This document shows positions 27,370-36,027 of a stretch of DNA of 64,000 bases, in pieces. The number at the start of each line of letters is the position of its first letter. Positions within the stretch are counted from its first letter, which is position 1. The notes beneath the pieces were generated by a model. It saw nothing but the letters and a program-made list of their open reading frames with translations. It made no database searches and was not told where the DNA came from. Both the position numbers and the translations under genes were made by a program. The DNA is from GH45 sp046704385 (lineage in GTDB: Bacteria > Bacteroidota > Bacteroidia > Bacteroidales > SZUA-534): assembly GCA_046704385.1 (NCBI GenBank), contig JBJKSB010000022.1, forward strand, positions 1 to 64,000, written 5' to 3'.

Positions 27370-28122
27370 TTATTTTTCCTGAACCGAATCTTTAGCTACC
27401 GTCACATTCAATGATTTAAATTCAAAAGTACCACTGCTGTGATACCCTTCAACCACAAACGAAACTTCATACATGTTACCCATTTCCATTCCTAGTGACT
27501 CCCATTTTTTAAAATGATCTGAAATATTAATAGTCCCGCTGTCCCGGGTATCCCTTCGGATACTAAAATACTGCTCAAAAGTTGTGTTACCTTTAATGGA
27601 AGGTTGGTTAACCCTGGTGTTTTCATAAACATCATAGATACTACCATCCACTTCAATAGTACCTTTGCTTACTGCCCCCTTAGCCATGGAAGGAATCCAG
27701 TTGCGCCAGTCTTCAACAATATAATATTCTCTTAATGGATTAACAGTCCAGCCGTATATTGCCAGATACGAATTTCCTGATGCCTTTGACGGATTATAAT
27801 TGCAATCGTAAGTTGCAGAAAAGTTGCCAATTTCCTGGTGCTTTTGAGTTTCATCATAACCCAATCCACGACGGGCCAGGTAATTCTCAACATCATTCCA
27901 CTCGCCGCTAAATAATGCGCCATTCCCAATTGTCATACACGCCGTCCCTTTTGCATCCTGATTCCACAGCTCATAACGATAGCCATCCTGTTCCCCTGCG
28001 TACTGAGAGGTGCCAGGCTTGGTACAAAACGTTTGTGAATATATGTTGGGAATATTAATCACTAATATAACCAATGTTACACTAAGGGTAACTATTGTAT
28101 TATTAATACTGCTCTTTTTCAT
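27370..28122 (-). CDS. GH11 endo-1,4-beta-xylanase without sorting domain
   Basis: A 250-residue paralogue of the xylanase at 22625-23623, nearly collinear over the catalytic domain. It has a signal peptide to about residue 30, nucleophile Glu132 (PLREYYIVEDW) and acid/base Glu225 (VEGYHSSG). It stops just after the jelly roll (TVAKDSVQEK) and has no T9SS tail, so its location should differ: periplasmic, or exported by another route. It starts 41 bp downstream of the sulfatase stop and has an identical leader block (ATCTACCATTATG) to its paralogue's. Confidence 0.92.
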   Translation of the reverse strand: MKKSSINNTIVTLSVTLVILVINIPNIYSQTFCTKPGTSQYAGEQDGYRYELWNQDAKGTACMTIGNGALFSGEWNDVENYLARRGLGYDETQKHQEIGNFSATYDCNYNPSKASGNSYLAIYGWTVNPLREYYIVEDWRNWIPSMAKGAVSKGTIEVDGSIYDVYENTRVNQPSIKGNTTFEQYFSIRRDTRDSGTINISDHFKKWESLGMEMGNMYEVSFVVEGYHSSGTFEFKSLNVTVAKDSVQEK

Positions 28123-28163
28123 AATGGTAGATATTTCATTTTCTTAATTTACAAATATAATTC

Positions 28164-29765
28164 TCATCTGCATTCATACTCTACTTTTTCACTATTTTTA
28201 AATCCGGCTCTGACTCCAATTACAGAAATAATATCGGATTTTTTAGTATGAATCGGCTTTGAATACAAAAACCAGTGATCGGCTGAATATCCTTTCCCAT
28301 TGACCTGGTAAGCAAAGGAAACCCCTTTGGTATCACACTCAATTAAAACAGAGTCTCCTTGTTGCCTTAATTTGGGCACACTTACAACCTGTTGAACTCC
28401 ACTTGGGAAGAATAACTCCCGGTTTTCAGCTTCAGACAATTTCCATAAACCATTGTATTTATTGTCCCACTCATTGTAGGCATTTCTAAGGCGATCAATA
28501 TCCTTATTGTAAGTGGTATCGTGAATCAGGTTATGTACTTCATCCGGATCGTTAGTTACATCGTAAAACTCTTCCGCTTCGCGAGGCGCTTCAAACCATA
28601 TTTTTTGTACATCGTTCAGACTATCATGTTCGTATAACTGGAGCATCCGTCTCATCATTGGCATTTGCAGCCGGTATTTAACCGACAGGTAGGCTGGCTG
28701 TTCTGGCAGATAATTCCGGATATACCGGTACTTCGCTCCTCTGATATATCCCTGTTTATCAATTTGACCATCCATACGGTTCCTGGCTCCAAAAACATAT
28801 TGGCACCTTTCCGTTTCATAATTCCCCAAAAACGCCTTGCCCTGCATATATGCCGGTGGTTTAATTCCGGCAAGCGAAAGTATGGTTGCCGGAATATCTA
28901 CGAACGAACAGAACCTATCTTCTACTTCTCCTTTTCTGTATCCATCAGGAAAACGAACCATTAACGGAACCAGCGTGCCGCTTTCCTTAACTGCTCTTTT
29001 CTGCCGGGGAAGCGGGCCACCGTTATCGGAATAAAAAATAATAATGGTATTATCCAGCAAACCTGCATCTTTCACCTGGTCAATCAGGTGCTGAACCTGT
29101 TTGTCCATCTCGAAAATATTGCTGTACATAACAGCTACGTCATGGCGAACTATAGAATCATCGGGGAAATACGATGGCAATGGAACTTTTTGCGGATCAA
29201 CAACCAAAGGCAACGAACCTCTTTCCCAGATTTGAGATTCGTGCGTTACGAAAAGATTGAAAATGGCGAAAAATGGTTTGCCATCAGGCCTGTGTTCCCA
29301 TGTGGCCTTATTTCCGTTCTCATCCCACGCCGTTAATGGAGTTGCAAACTGATAATCCGTTTTGCTATTATTGGTACAGTAATAACCAGCCTCGCGCATA
29401 TATTCAGTATAGCATTTCTCTCCTTCAGGCAATACCACATCGTAAGGTTCAATTCCCGGTGGCATGCTTCCCCCGGTATTTCTCATATAGTTGGCTCCGA
29501 TTGAAGTTGGGTACATACCAGTAATCAGCGCTGCCCGACTTGGAGCGCTAACCCCCACAGGTGTGTAAAAATGAGTGAATCGCACTCCTTCCGTGGCAAA
29601 TCGGTCCAGGTTAGGTGATTTGGCTACCGGATCACCATAGCAGGAAAGGTACGGACTGATATCTTCACATACGATGCAAAGTATATTGGGTTTTTCCTGC
29701 GCATTACCAGGTCCAAACATTCCTGTCAGCAAAACAGAGCCTGGCAAATATTTGACAAATTTCAT
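28164..29765 (-). CDS. S1-family sulfatase (Ser-type), exported
   Basis: 533 aa from the ATG at 29765, which gives a proper signal peptide (MKFVKYLPGSVLLTGMFGPG then NAQ); an upstream in-frame ATG adds nine polar residues. The formylglycine motif is S73-A-P-S-R77 followed by AALITG, i.e. the serine form, which needs an anaerobic-type (radical SAM) maturase. Other landmarks are PNILCIVCEDISPY (metal site), IIFYSDNGGP and a C-terminal NDPDEVHNLIHD block. It resembles heparan-N-sulfatase-like S1 sulfatases, but the substrate cannot be assigned. It probably heads the operon with the GH11 and LytTR genes. No maturase gene is in the window. Confidence 0.9.
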   Translation of the reverse strand: MKFVKYLPGSVLLTGMFGPGNAQEKPNILCIVCEDISPYLSCYGDPVAKSPNLDRFATEGVRFTHFYTPVGVSAPSRAALITGMYPTSIGANYMRNTGGSMPPGIEPYDVVLPEGEKCYTEYMREAGYYCTNNSKTDYQFATPLTAWDENGNKATWEHRPDGKPFFAIFNLFVTHESQIWERGSLPLVVDPQKVPLPSYFPDDSIVRHDVAVMYSNIFEMDKQVQHLIDQVKDAGLLDNTIIIFYSDNGGPLPRQKRAVKESGTLVPLMVRFPDGYRKGEVEDRFCSFVDIPATILSLAGIKPPAYMQGKAFLGNYETERCQYVFGARNRMDGQIDKQGYIRGAKYRYIRNYLPEQPAYLSVKYRLQMPMMRRMLQLYEHDSLNDVQKIWFEAPREAEEFYDVTNDPDEVHNLIHDTTYNKDIDRLRNAYNEWDNKYNGLWKLSEAENRELFFPSGVQQVVSVPKLRQQGDSVLIECDTKGVSFAYQVNGKGYSADHWFLYSKPIHTKKSDIISVIGVRAGFKNSEKVEYECR

Positions 29766-29875
29766 AGTGGTTGAGTTTGAATAATGAAACAACTACTAAA
29801 GATAAAATAATTCCCAAATAATTTATCTAATTCCTTAAGTTTGCACCTGTTATTATTTCCAAATATTTTTACAAA

Positions 29876-30823
29876 ATGCAAAACAGGATCACCCAATTAT
29901 TTAATATAAAGTACCCGGTTATCCAGGGCGGAATGATCTGGTGCAGCGGCTGGGAACTCGCCTCGGCAGTGAGCAACGCAGGAGGGCTGGGACTCTTGGG
30001 TTCCGGAAGTATGCATCCCGAAACCCTTCTGTTGCATATTCAAAAAACCCGCGAAGCCACAAAAAATCCCTTTGGAGTTAATGTTCCTTTGTTGTATCCG
30101 GAAATTGATGAAATCATCAAAATTATTATTGATGAAAAAGTTCCGGTGGTGTTTACCAGTGCAGGCAATCCGGCTAAGTACACCACTTTTTTAAAAAAGG
30201 AAGGAATTAAAGTGGTTCATGTAATTGCCAATACCAAATTTGCTTTAAAATGTGTGGATGCCGGGGTGGATGCTATTGTGGCCGAAGGTTTTGAAGCCGG
30301 AGGGCATAATGGTCGCGAGGAAACTACTACCCTTTGTCTTATTCCACAAATTCGTAGAGCCGTTTCGATTCCATTGATTGCAGCAGGTGGAATTGGCTCC
30401 GGACAGGCCATGGCAGCCGCAATAGCTTTGGGAGCTGAAGGAGTACAAATAGGAAGTTTGTTCGCAGCCTCAACGGAATCATCTGCCAGTGAAGCTTTTA
30501 AACAGGAAATTATAAAGTCGAAGGAAGGTGATACCAAACTTACCTTAAAAAAACTGGCACCGGTACGCTTATTAAACAACCCTTTTTATCAAAGTGTGGA
30601 AAATCTAGAAAATACAGGCGCTCCCGCTGAAGAATTCGTTAATTTGCTGGGCAAAGGCCGTGCTAAAAAAGGCATATTCGAAGGCGATCTGGTGGAAGGT
30701 GAACTGGAAATCGGACAGGTTTCCGCTCTTGTGGACAAAATTCGACCCGTATCGGAAATTATGAAAACTATTATTACTGATTTTAATGATACCATAGCAA
30801 ACCTTAGTGAACTTAAATTGTAA
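29876..30823 (+). CDS. FMN-dependent enoyl-ACP reductase II (FabK) / nitronate monooxygenase family
   Basis: 315 aa, a TIM-barrel flavoprotein. Motifs: YPVIQGGMIWCSG at the N-terminus, NPFGVNVPL, VVFTSAGNP, VAEGFEAGGHNG (the EAGGH motif of the FabK/NMO family) and the FMN-phosphate site AAGGIGSGQAMAAAIALGAEGVQIGS. Either it completes fatty-acid elongation (FabK) or it oxidises nitronates; sequence alone does not decide. A TAAGTTTG -7-like box lies at 29836-29843. Divergent from the sulfatase gene (110 bp between starts). Confidence 0.85.
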   Translation: MQNRITQLFNIKYPVIQGGMIWCSGWELASAVSNAGGLGLLGSGSMHPETLLLHIQKTREATKNPFGVNVPLLYPEIDEIIKIIIDEKVPVVFTSAGNPAKYTTFLKKEGIKVVHVIANTKFALKCVDAGVDAIVAEGFEAGGHNGREETTTLCLIPQIRRAVSIPLIAAGGIGSGQAMAAAIALGAEGVQIGSLFAASTESSASEAFKQEIIKSKEGDTKLTLKKLAPVRLLNNPFYQSVENLENTGAPAEEFVNLLGKGRAKKGIFEGDLVEGELEIGQVSALVDKIRPVSEIMKTIITDFNDTIANLSELKL

Positions 30824-30890
30824 TAAACTGATAAATTATTTGAAGAATGAGAGTTAAATATTTATTACCTACAGTTTATTATGACCCGGA

Positions 30891-30938
30891 TTACTGTTCA
30901 CTGATTACTGTTTACTGTTTACTGTTTACTGTTTACTG
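30891..30938 (+). repeat. Heptanucleotide tandem repeat upstream of M16 peptidase genes
   Basis: Four perfect TTTACTG units (30911-30938) follow three variant units (xTTACTG, TTCACTG, ATTACTG), keeping a 7-nt phase. The array ends 11 bp before the ATG at 30950, so it spans the presumed leader or ribosome-binding region. Confidence 0.8.
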
Positions 30939-30949
30939 ACTACTAAAAA

Positions 30950-32188
30950 ATGATCCAATTCGACAAATTCACACTACCAAACGGCCTCAGGGTAATTGTC
31001 CATCATGATAATTCAACCCCTGTAGTAGCTTTTAATATGCTGTACAATGTGGGTGCTCGCGATGAAAATCCAGGCAAAACAGGTTTCGCCCATCTGTTTG
31101 AACACCTTATGTTTGAGGGTTCCAAAAATATACCTCATTTTGATGAGCCGCTGCAAAAAGCCGGAGGTGAAAACAACGCCTTTACCAATAATAATATTAC
31201 TAACTATTATATTACGTTGCCCAAGGACAATCTCGAAACGGCTTTCTGGCTGGAATCTGATCGCATGCTTGAGCTGGCGCTGACACAGGAAAAGCTTGAG
31301 ATTCAAAAAAAGGTGGTCATTGAAGAATTCAAACAGCGCTACCTGAACCAGCCTTATGGCGACTGGAATTTGTTGCTTCGTCCGCTGGCCTATAAAAAAC
31401 ACCCATATAGCTGGCCCACCATTGGTAAGGAAATTTCGCATATAGAAAATGCTACACTGCAGGAAGTCACCGATTTCTTTTACAAATATTACGCCCCGAA
31501 CAATGCCATTCTGGTGGTTGCAGGAAATGTTACCACAGATGAAATAAAAGCTCTGGCTGAAAAATGGTTTGGCGATATTCCCAATCGCGTGGTTCCTGAG
31601 CGTAATCTCCCGATTGAACCTAAGCAATTGGAATACCGATTACAGGAAGTGGAACGAAATGTCCCTCTGAATACCATTTACCAAGCCTACCACATGTGTG
31701 GCCGTACAAGTCCTGATTATTATGCTACCGATCTTATCTCTGATTTACTCAGCAATGGAAAATCGGCCCGTTTAAACCAGCGACTGGTAAAAGAAAAGAA
31801 ATTGTTCAGCCAGATAAACGCATACATCACAGGAGATGATGATCCGGGATTATTCCTGGTTACCGGAAACCTCAACCAGGGAGTATCATTCGATGAAGGG
31901 AAACAAGCCATTCGGGAAGAATTGGAAAAAATAATAAATAATCCGCCTGAGAAAAATGAACTGGCCAAGGTTCAGAATAAAGTTGAGGCTACCCTCATAT
32001 TCTCTGAACTTAATATACTTAATAAAGCCATGAACCTGGCCTACTTTGAATTACTGGGCAATGCTGAAATGATAAACTCTGAGGCGGAAAATTATCAAAA
32101 GGTAACTCCGGAAGATATTCAAAGGGTTGCCCGTGAATTATTTGCTATCGAGAATTGCTCCGAATTGTTATACCATGCAAAAAAATAA
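30950..32188 (+). CDS. M16-family zinc metallopeptidase, catalytic subunit
   Basis: 412 aa. The inverted zinc motif is H48-L-F-E51-H52 (FAHLFEHLMFEGS), with the downstream acidic ligand region around EKKVVIEEFKQR. There is no signal peptide, so it is predicted to be cytoplasmic or exported by an unrecognised route. The C-terminal half (RTSPDYYATDLISDLLSNGKSARL) is the usual second M16 domain. The start of the next gene lies 2 bp after this stop, and that gene encodes an M16 protein without the zinc motif: the active/inactive heterodimer arrangement. Confidence 0.93.
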   Translation: MIQFDKFTLPNGLRVIVHHDNSTPVVAFNMLYNVGARDENPGKTGFAHLFEHLMFEGSKNIPHFDEPLQKAGGENNAFTNNNITNYYITLPKDNLETAFWLESDRMLELALTQEKLEIQKKVVIEEFKQRYLNQPYGDWNLLLRPLAYKKHPYSWPTIGKEISHIENATLQEVTDFFYKYYAPNNAILVVAGNVTTDEIKALAEKWFGDIPNRVVPERNLPIEPKQLEYRLQEVERNVPLNTIYQAYHMCGRTSPDYYATDLISDLLSNGKSARLNQRLVKEKKLFSQINAYITGDDDPGLFLVTGNLNQGVSFDEGKQAIREELEKIINNPPEKNELAKVQNKVEATLIFSELNILNKAMNLAYFELLGNAEMINSEAENYQKVTPEDIQRVARELFAIENCSELLYHAKK

Positions 32189-32189
32189 T

Positions 32190-33473
32190 ATGACACTGAA
32201 CCGAACTCAACATCCGCCCTATCATAAAATTGAACATATTGATTTCCCTATTGTACAGAAAATCAGCCTCGATAATGGCCTACCCATTTATATTTTGAAA
32301 GGTGGTTCTCAACCTGTGCTGAAACTTGATGTAATGGTGAATGCCGGAGCCATGTTTACAAACAAAAAACTGGTTTCACCCCTGGCAAGCCTTATGTTGA
32401 ATGAGGGAACCAAAAGTAAAACCGCGCATGAGATTGCCGAAATATTCGATTTTTACGGAGCTTATTTTCAACCTATTGTTGAAAAAGATATAGCTTTTTG
32501 TGGACTGGTTTCGCTAAACCGCCATTTTGAAAAAACACTGCCATTGTTCACGGAAGTTTTGACCGAAAGTAATTTTCCAGAAAAAGAAGCAGCAACACTC
32601 ATTGAGCGACGGAGACAAAATTATTTGGTAGAACGGGAAAAAACATCGTTTTTGGCCCGTGAACTATTCCATCAGCAATTGTTTGGGGCTGAACATCCTT
32701 ACGGATTAATAACCGTTGAGGAAGAATATAACCAGACCAAGGTTGGCGATTTATTCGATTTTTATAAAAAACATTATCAACCTGGAAATTTTACCCTGTT
32801 ACTTTCCGGGCATGTTACTAATGAAGCCATAAGCCTCATAAACAAGTATTTTGGTAATTTGCCTTCAGATGCGGCTAATCCGGTACCGAAAATAGAACCC
32901 GAACTGGGAATTACTTCTGAACCGATAATTTCAATTAAGGAAAATGCCGTACAATCAAGCATTCGCATGGGTTTATTGACTATTAACAAAACCCATAAGG
33001 ATTACCTGGGATTGAAGATCCTGGTTACCATTCTGGGTGGTTATTTCGGTTCACGGTTAATGAAAAACATCCGTGAGGATAAAGGTTATACATATGGAAT
33101 TCATTCCATGCTGGTATCCTTACATAATGCCGGTTATATGGGGATTGCGGCCGATGTAAAAGCAGAACATACCCGAGATGCCATTGGTGAAATTCGTAAG
33201 GAAATGGAAAAATTAAAAGTCAACGAAATATCGATGCAGGAATTACAACTCGTACAAAATTACATGATGGGCGAAATGCTGCAAATGTTCGACGGACCTT
33301 TTGCCACCTCCGATACCTTTAAGTCAATGTTGCAATACAATATAGGAATGGAATATTTCGAAAAAATGAAACAAACCATTTTAGGAATTACTCCCCATGA
33401 ACTCCAAATCCTGGCTCAAAATTACTTTGATGCCGATAAGTTAATAACTGCGGTCGCTGGGAAATTCGAGTAA
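32190..33473 (+). CDS. M16-family peptidase, non-catalytic partner subunit
   Basis: 427 aa from the ATG at 32190, immediately after the upstream stop; in-frame ATGs at 32127 and 32175 lie inside the preceding gene and give residues without M16 similarity. At the place of HxxEH this protein has SPLASLMLNEGT, so the zinc site is missing. It retains the C-terminal R/Y motif (GSRLMKNIREDKGYTYGIHS) that binds substrate in inactive M16 partners. Translationally coupled to the catalytic subunit. No terminator follows. Confidence 0.92.
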   Translation: MTLNRTQHPPYHKIEHIDFPIVQKISLDNGLPIYILKGGSQPVLKLDVMVNAGAMFTNKKLVSPLASLMLNEGTKSKTAHEIAEIFDFYGAYFQPIVEKDIAFCGLVSLNRHFEKTLPLFTEVLTESNFPEKEAATLIERRRQNYLVEREKTSFLARELFHQQLFGAEHPYGLITVEEEYNQTKVGDLFDFYKKHYQPGNFTLLLSGHVTNEAISLINKYFGNLPSDAANPVPKIEPELGITSEPIISIKENAVQSSIRMGLLTINKTHKDYLGLKILVTILGGYFGSRLMKNIREDKGYTYGIHSMLVSLHNAGYMGIAADVKAEHTRDAIGEIRKEMEKLKVNEISMQELQLVQNYMMGEMLQMFDGPFATSDTFKSMLQYNIGMEYFEKMKQTILGITPHELQILAQNYFDADKLITAVAGKFE

Positions 33474-33639
33474 AATAATCTAATTTTTCGGGCGTTTATG
33501 TTTTGTTAGAATAATAAAAAGTTCGCCTTTGGAGGAAATTGGACACGAAAATCAAATTCAGTGCAGGCTGCTAGGACAAGGGTTAAATGACATTTAATGA
33601 ATAACGCAGGCCATTCCGATAATGCAAGGCATGTGGATT

Positions 33640-33927
33640 TCGTCGCATGAAAATTCAGTTTTTTATTGTAATTATGTACTTGCGACGATTCCATTTTCGG
33701 AAAACTTAACCCGGGGTGGCTTAAATCACAATAAATCGTGATTCATTTACCCCAGGCTATTCAAGTTTGAGCCATTCAGGCTCAGTACTGAGAAGGCTGA
33801 AGGCCTTTAATTCGAATAGCCAGGGGTGAATGGAGTGAAGCGGAATGTAACCCCTGGTTTAGTGTCAAGTAATATTAAGCGGTGCAAGCATTGCAAAAAA
33901 ACTGAGGAGAACACTTTCATGCACCGC
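33640..33927. repeat. Three-stem intergenic repeat, copy A
   Basis: Stem 1 is TCGTCGCA (33640-33647) with TGCGACGA (33681-33688). Stem 3 is GCGGTGCA (33879-33886) with TGCACCGC (33920-33927). Between them AACCCGGGGT (33708) begins a middle region expanded by about 100 bp, containing a further inverted pair (ACCCCAGGCTATTC / GAATAGCCAGGGGT). The whole is in direct orientation with copy B at 35710-35888. The gap 33474-34180 holds no gene apart from this element and the short palindrome at 34002. Confidence 0.65.
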
Positions 33928-34001
33928 AATGCAGAGGCAATAAAGTGTCGGTAATTCTTTGAATAAAATCCGAACCCGACTACAATTTCCTTTGAGGAGC
34001 C

Positions 34002-34024
34002 TCCCGAAACAAATTCGGGACAGG
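34002..34024 (+). repeat. Short palindromic repeat, copy 2 of 3
   Basis: TCCCGAA-ACAAA-TTCGGGA followed by CAGG: perfect 7-bp arms. Related to 22439-22461 and 40397-40417. Confidence 0.6.
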
Positions 34025-34180
34025 TCATACCGATAAGGAACGAACATTGGGAAGGTTAGGAGGGTGAATAAATAAGATTGATATACCTGACGTATCTACA
34101 AATAAGAGTATGTTGCTCTCTATTAACATTTTAAAAAGAATTTATTAAAAAAAATAAAGCCAGAATAATAACCTAAAAGC

Positions 34181-35644
34181 ATGAATAAATTTATTTTAAT
34201 AAGTCTTTTTATCATTTTTACTCACCTTTGTACTTCTGTATTATTTGCTCAAAAACCTGTGATAACCAGTGTCACTGTTCAGGCTGACGGAGCAGTTAAA
34301 ATTGAATGGTTACCCAAAACCGGTGTAGCCGGATATGTGGTATATCGTTCACCTTTAAACGATAATGAAATCTATTTCAATCCAATAGATACAGTAATGG
34401 GTGAAAATCAATACGAATACATTGATAATTCAGTAGATGCCAGACTATTAAGCATCGGTTACGAAATTAAATACCTCGACAGCACATTAGTTTCACTGGC
34501 GCATTTTACCATTTTTCTCGATAAAATAGTTTACGATTCCTGCTCCATGACCAACACTATTACCTGGACCAAATATACTGGTACAGAAATTTCATATTAT
34601 AATGTATATGTTAACGACACAGATATTACCACCAGCGATCTGGAACCGGATATTGATACGCTTTTCAGACACAAAGTTCAACAGGGTAAAAATTTAACTT
34701 ACGAGGTTCGGGCATTTGGTCCCAGTCCTTTTGTGGCAGGACAAACCATATTGATTTCCACCTCAAACCAGGCCTCAGTCTATACCTCTCCTATTAAAAA
34801 ACCTGACCCCAACGAACTCTATTTCAGTAACATTGAAAATAATAGGGATTCAGTGGGTTTCACTGTACATATTGATAACACTGCTGATCTGCTCGGTCAT
34901 TCATTAATGGTCAGTTCCAATGAAAATTCAGGTTATAGCGAGGTTTCGTACCAAACCATGGACGGGTCATCAGAATTACAATTTGGTCAAACCGGCAAAA
35001 CACAACCTCTTTATTATAAAGTAAATGCTGTCGGGGTTTGTGGCGATACCGTACTTTCTTCACCCGTGGTTCAACCCATTGTACTAAACCCGGTTTCCGA
35101 TGAAATCCAGGTTACCTTAAACTGGAATAAAAGTTTTATTCAGGCAACTGAAAACTATTCCCTAACCGTACAAGTTGACGGAGGAAAGATACAGCAATTA
35201 ACAGCACCAAATCAATCTCCGGCAACTTTTGTCTTTTCTGATTTAGGTACCGAAATCTCAGAAGTATTTTGCTTTTCACTAACAGCCACCGACGTAAACA
35301 ACAATACCAGTATTTCGGATGAAATTTGTGTTTCGCGAACAGCAAAAATTGATATGCCAAATGCCTTTAACCCGAATAGTATCTATGAAGAGAATAAATA
35401 TTTCGGCCCTTTCAACAGCTATATTAAAAATGCCAATATTAAGGAATTCAAAATAATTATTTATGACAAATACGGTGGCGTTATATATACTTCGGACAAG
35501 CCGGAAAATCTTTGGACAGGTGCGAGTAGCAGAACTAGTTTAAAATTTGTTCCTGAGGGAGCTTATATTTATTACCTGTGGTTTAAAACCGAACAAAACA
35601 AAACATATGAAAAATCCGGAGCCATAAACGTGGTTTATCCTTAA
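34181..35644 (+). CDS. Secreted protein with T9SS type B (gliding-motility-type) sorting domain
   Basis: 487 aa. A signal peptide (about 1-23, ending LFAQ) is followed by fibronectin-III-like beta-sandwich segments (VKIEWLPKTGVAGYVVYRS and later repeats). The C-terminal module of about 95 residues (MPNAFNPNSIYEENKYFGPF, EFKIIIYDKYGGVIY, GAYIYYLWF) is the CHU_C/type B sorting domain. Such proteins are surface-exposed and exported by T9SS. It is flanked on both sides by direct copies of the three-stem repeat, which could allow loss or exchange of the gene. Function unknown. Confidence 0.88.
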   Translation: MNKFILISLFIIFTHLCTSVLFAQKPVITSVTVQADGAVKIEWLPKTGVAGYVVYRSPLNDNEIYFNPIDTVMGENQYEYIDNSVDARLLSIGYEIKYLDSTLVSLAHFTIFLDKIVYDSCSMTNTITWTKYTGTEISYYNVYVNDTDITTSDLEPDIDTLFRHKVQQGKNLTYEVRAFGPSPFVAGQTILISTSNQASVYTSPIKKPDPNELYFSNIENNRDSVGFTVHIDNTADLLGHSLMVSSNENSGYSEVSYQTMDGSSELQFGQTGKTQPLYYKVNAVGVCGDTVLSSPVVQPIVLNPVSDEIQVTLNWNKSFIQATENYSLTVQVDGGKIQQLTAPNQSPATFVFSDLGTEISEVFCFSLTATDVNNNTSISDEICVSRTAKIDMPNAFNPNSIYEENKYFGPFNSYIKNANIKEFKIIIYDKYGGVIYTSDKPENLWTGASSRTSLKFVPEGAYIYYLWFKTEQNKTYEKSGAINVVYP

Positions 35645-35709
35645 TTAGCAGAATAATTCCAGAATTATAAAGAAAATAGATAGCTTCCACCATGAATATG
35701 CAGTTAATT

Positions 35710-35888
35710 TCGTCACATGAAAAATTAGTTTTTCATTGTAACTGATTGCTTGCGACGATTTTATTTTTAAGGACATTAACCCGGGGTTGCATTCCGTTTC
35801 ACTACATTTACCCCGGGTTATGTGTTCCTTTTAAAATGCGGTGCAAGCAACAAATTAAATTTGGAACTGGATAGTTGCATGCACCGCA
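35710..35888. repeat. Three-stem intergenic repeat, copy B
   Basis: Stem 1 is TCGTCACA (35710-35717) with TGCGACGA (35751-35758), one mismatch. Stem 2 is AACCCGGGGT (35778-35787) with ACCCCGGGTT (35810-35819), perfect. Stem 3 is TGCGGTGCA (35837-35845) with TGCACCGCA (35880-35888), perfect. Read from the minus strand, the stem 1 mismatch becomes a G-U pair. The remaining 3' gap before spoT carries only the promoter. Confidence 0.7.
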
Positions 35889-35940
35889 ATATATTGGTTT
35901 AAAGTGTTGATATTAAACAAACACATTTTTTTAAGCTTCA

Positions 35941-35972
35941 TTTATTTAAAGTGACTAAAAACATTACCTTTG
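35941..35972 (+). promoter_or_regulatory. Bacteroidota-type promoter for spoT
   Basis: TTTA (35941-35944), 20 nt, TACCTTTG (35965-35972): the same box types and spacing as ahead of modA. It lies 55 bp upstream of the spoT ATG. Confidence 0.5.
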
Positions 35973-36027
35973 AAAATGTCACAACAAACGAAAAAACAGG
36001 GTTCATACTCTTGCGTAACAGAAAGCT

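Noticed and set aside
30891..30938. Possible mini CRISPR array
   Set aside because: Units are 7 bp with no spacers; this is a simple tandem repeat.
33807..34047. Minus-strand frames in the gap before the T9SS type B gene
   Set aside because: They lie entirely within intergenic repeats and read through inverted arms.
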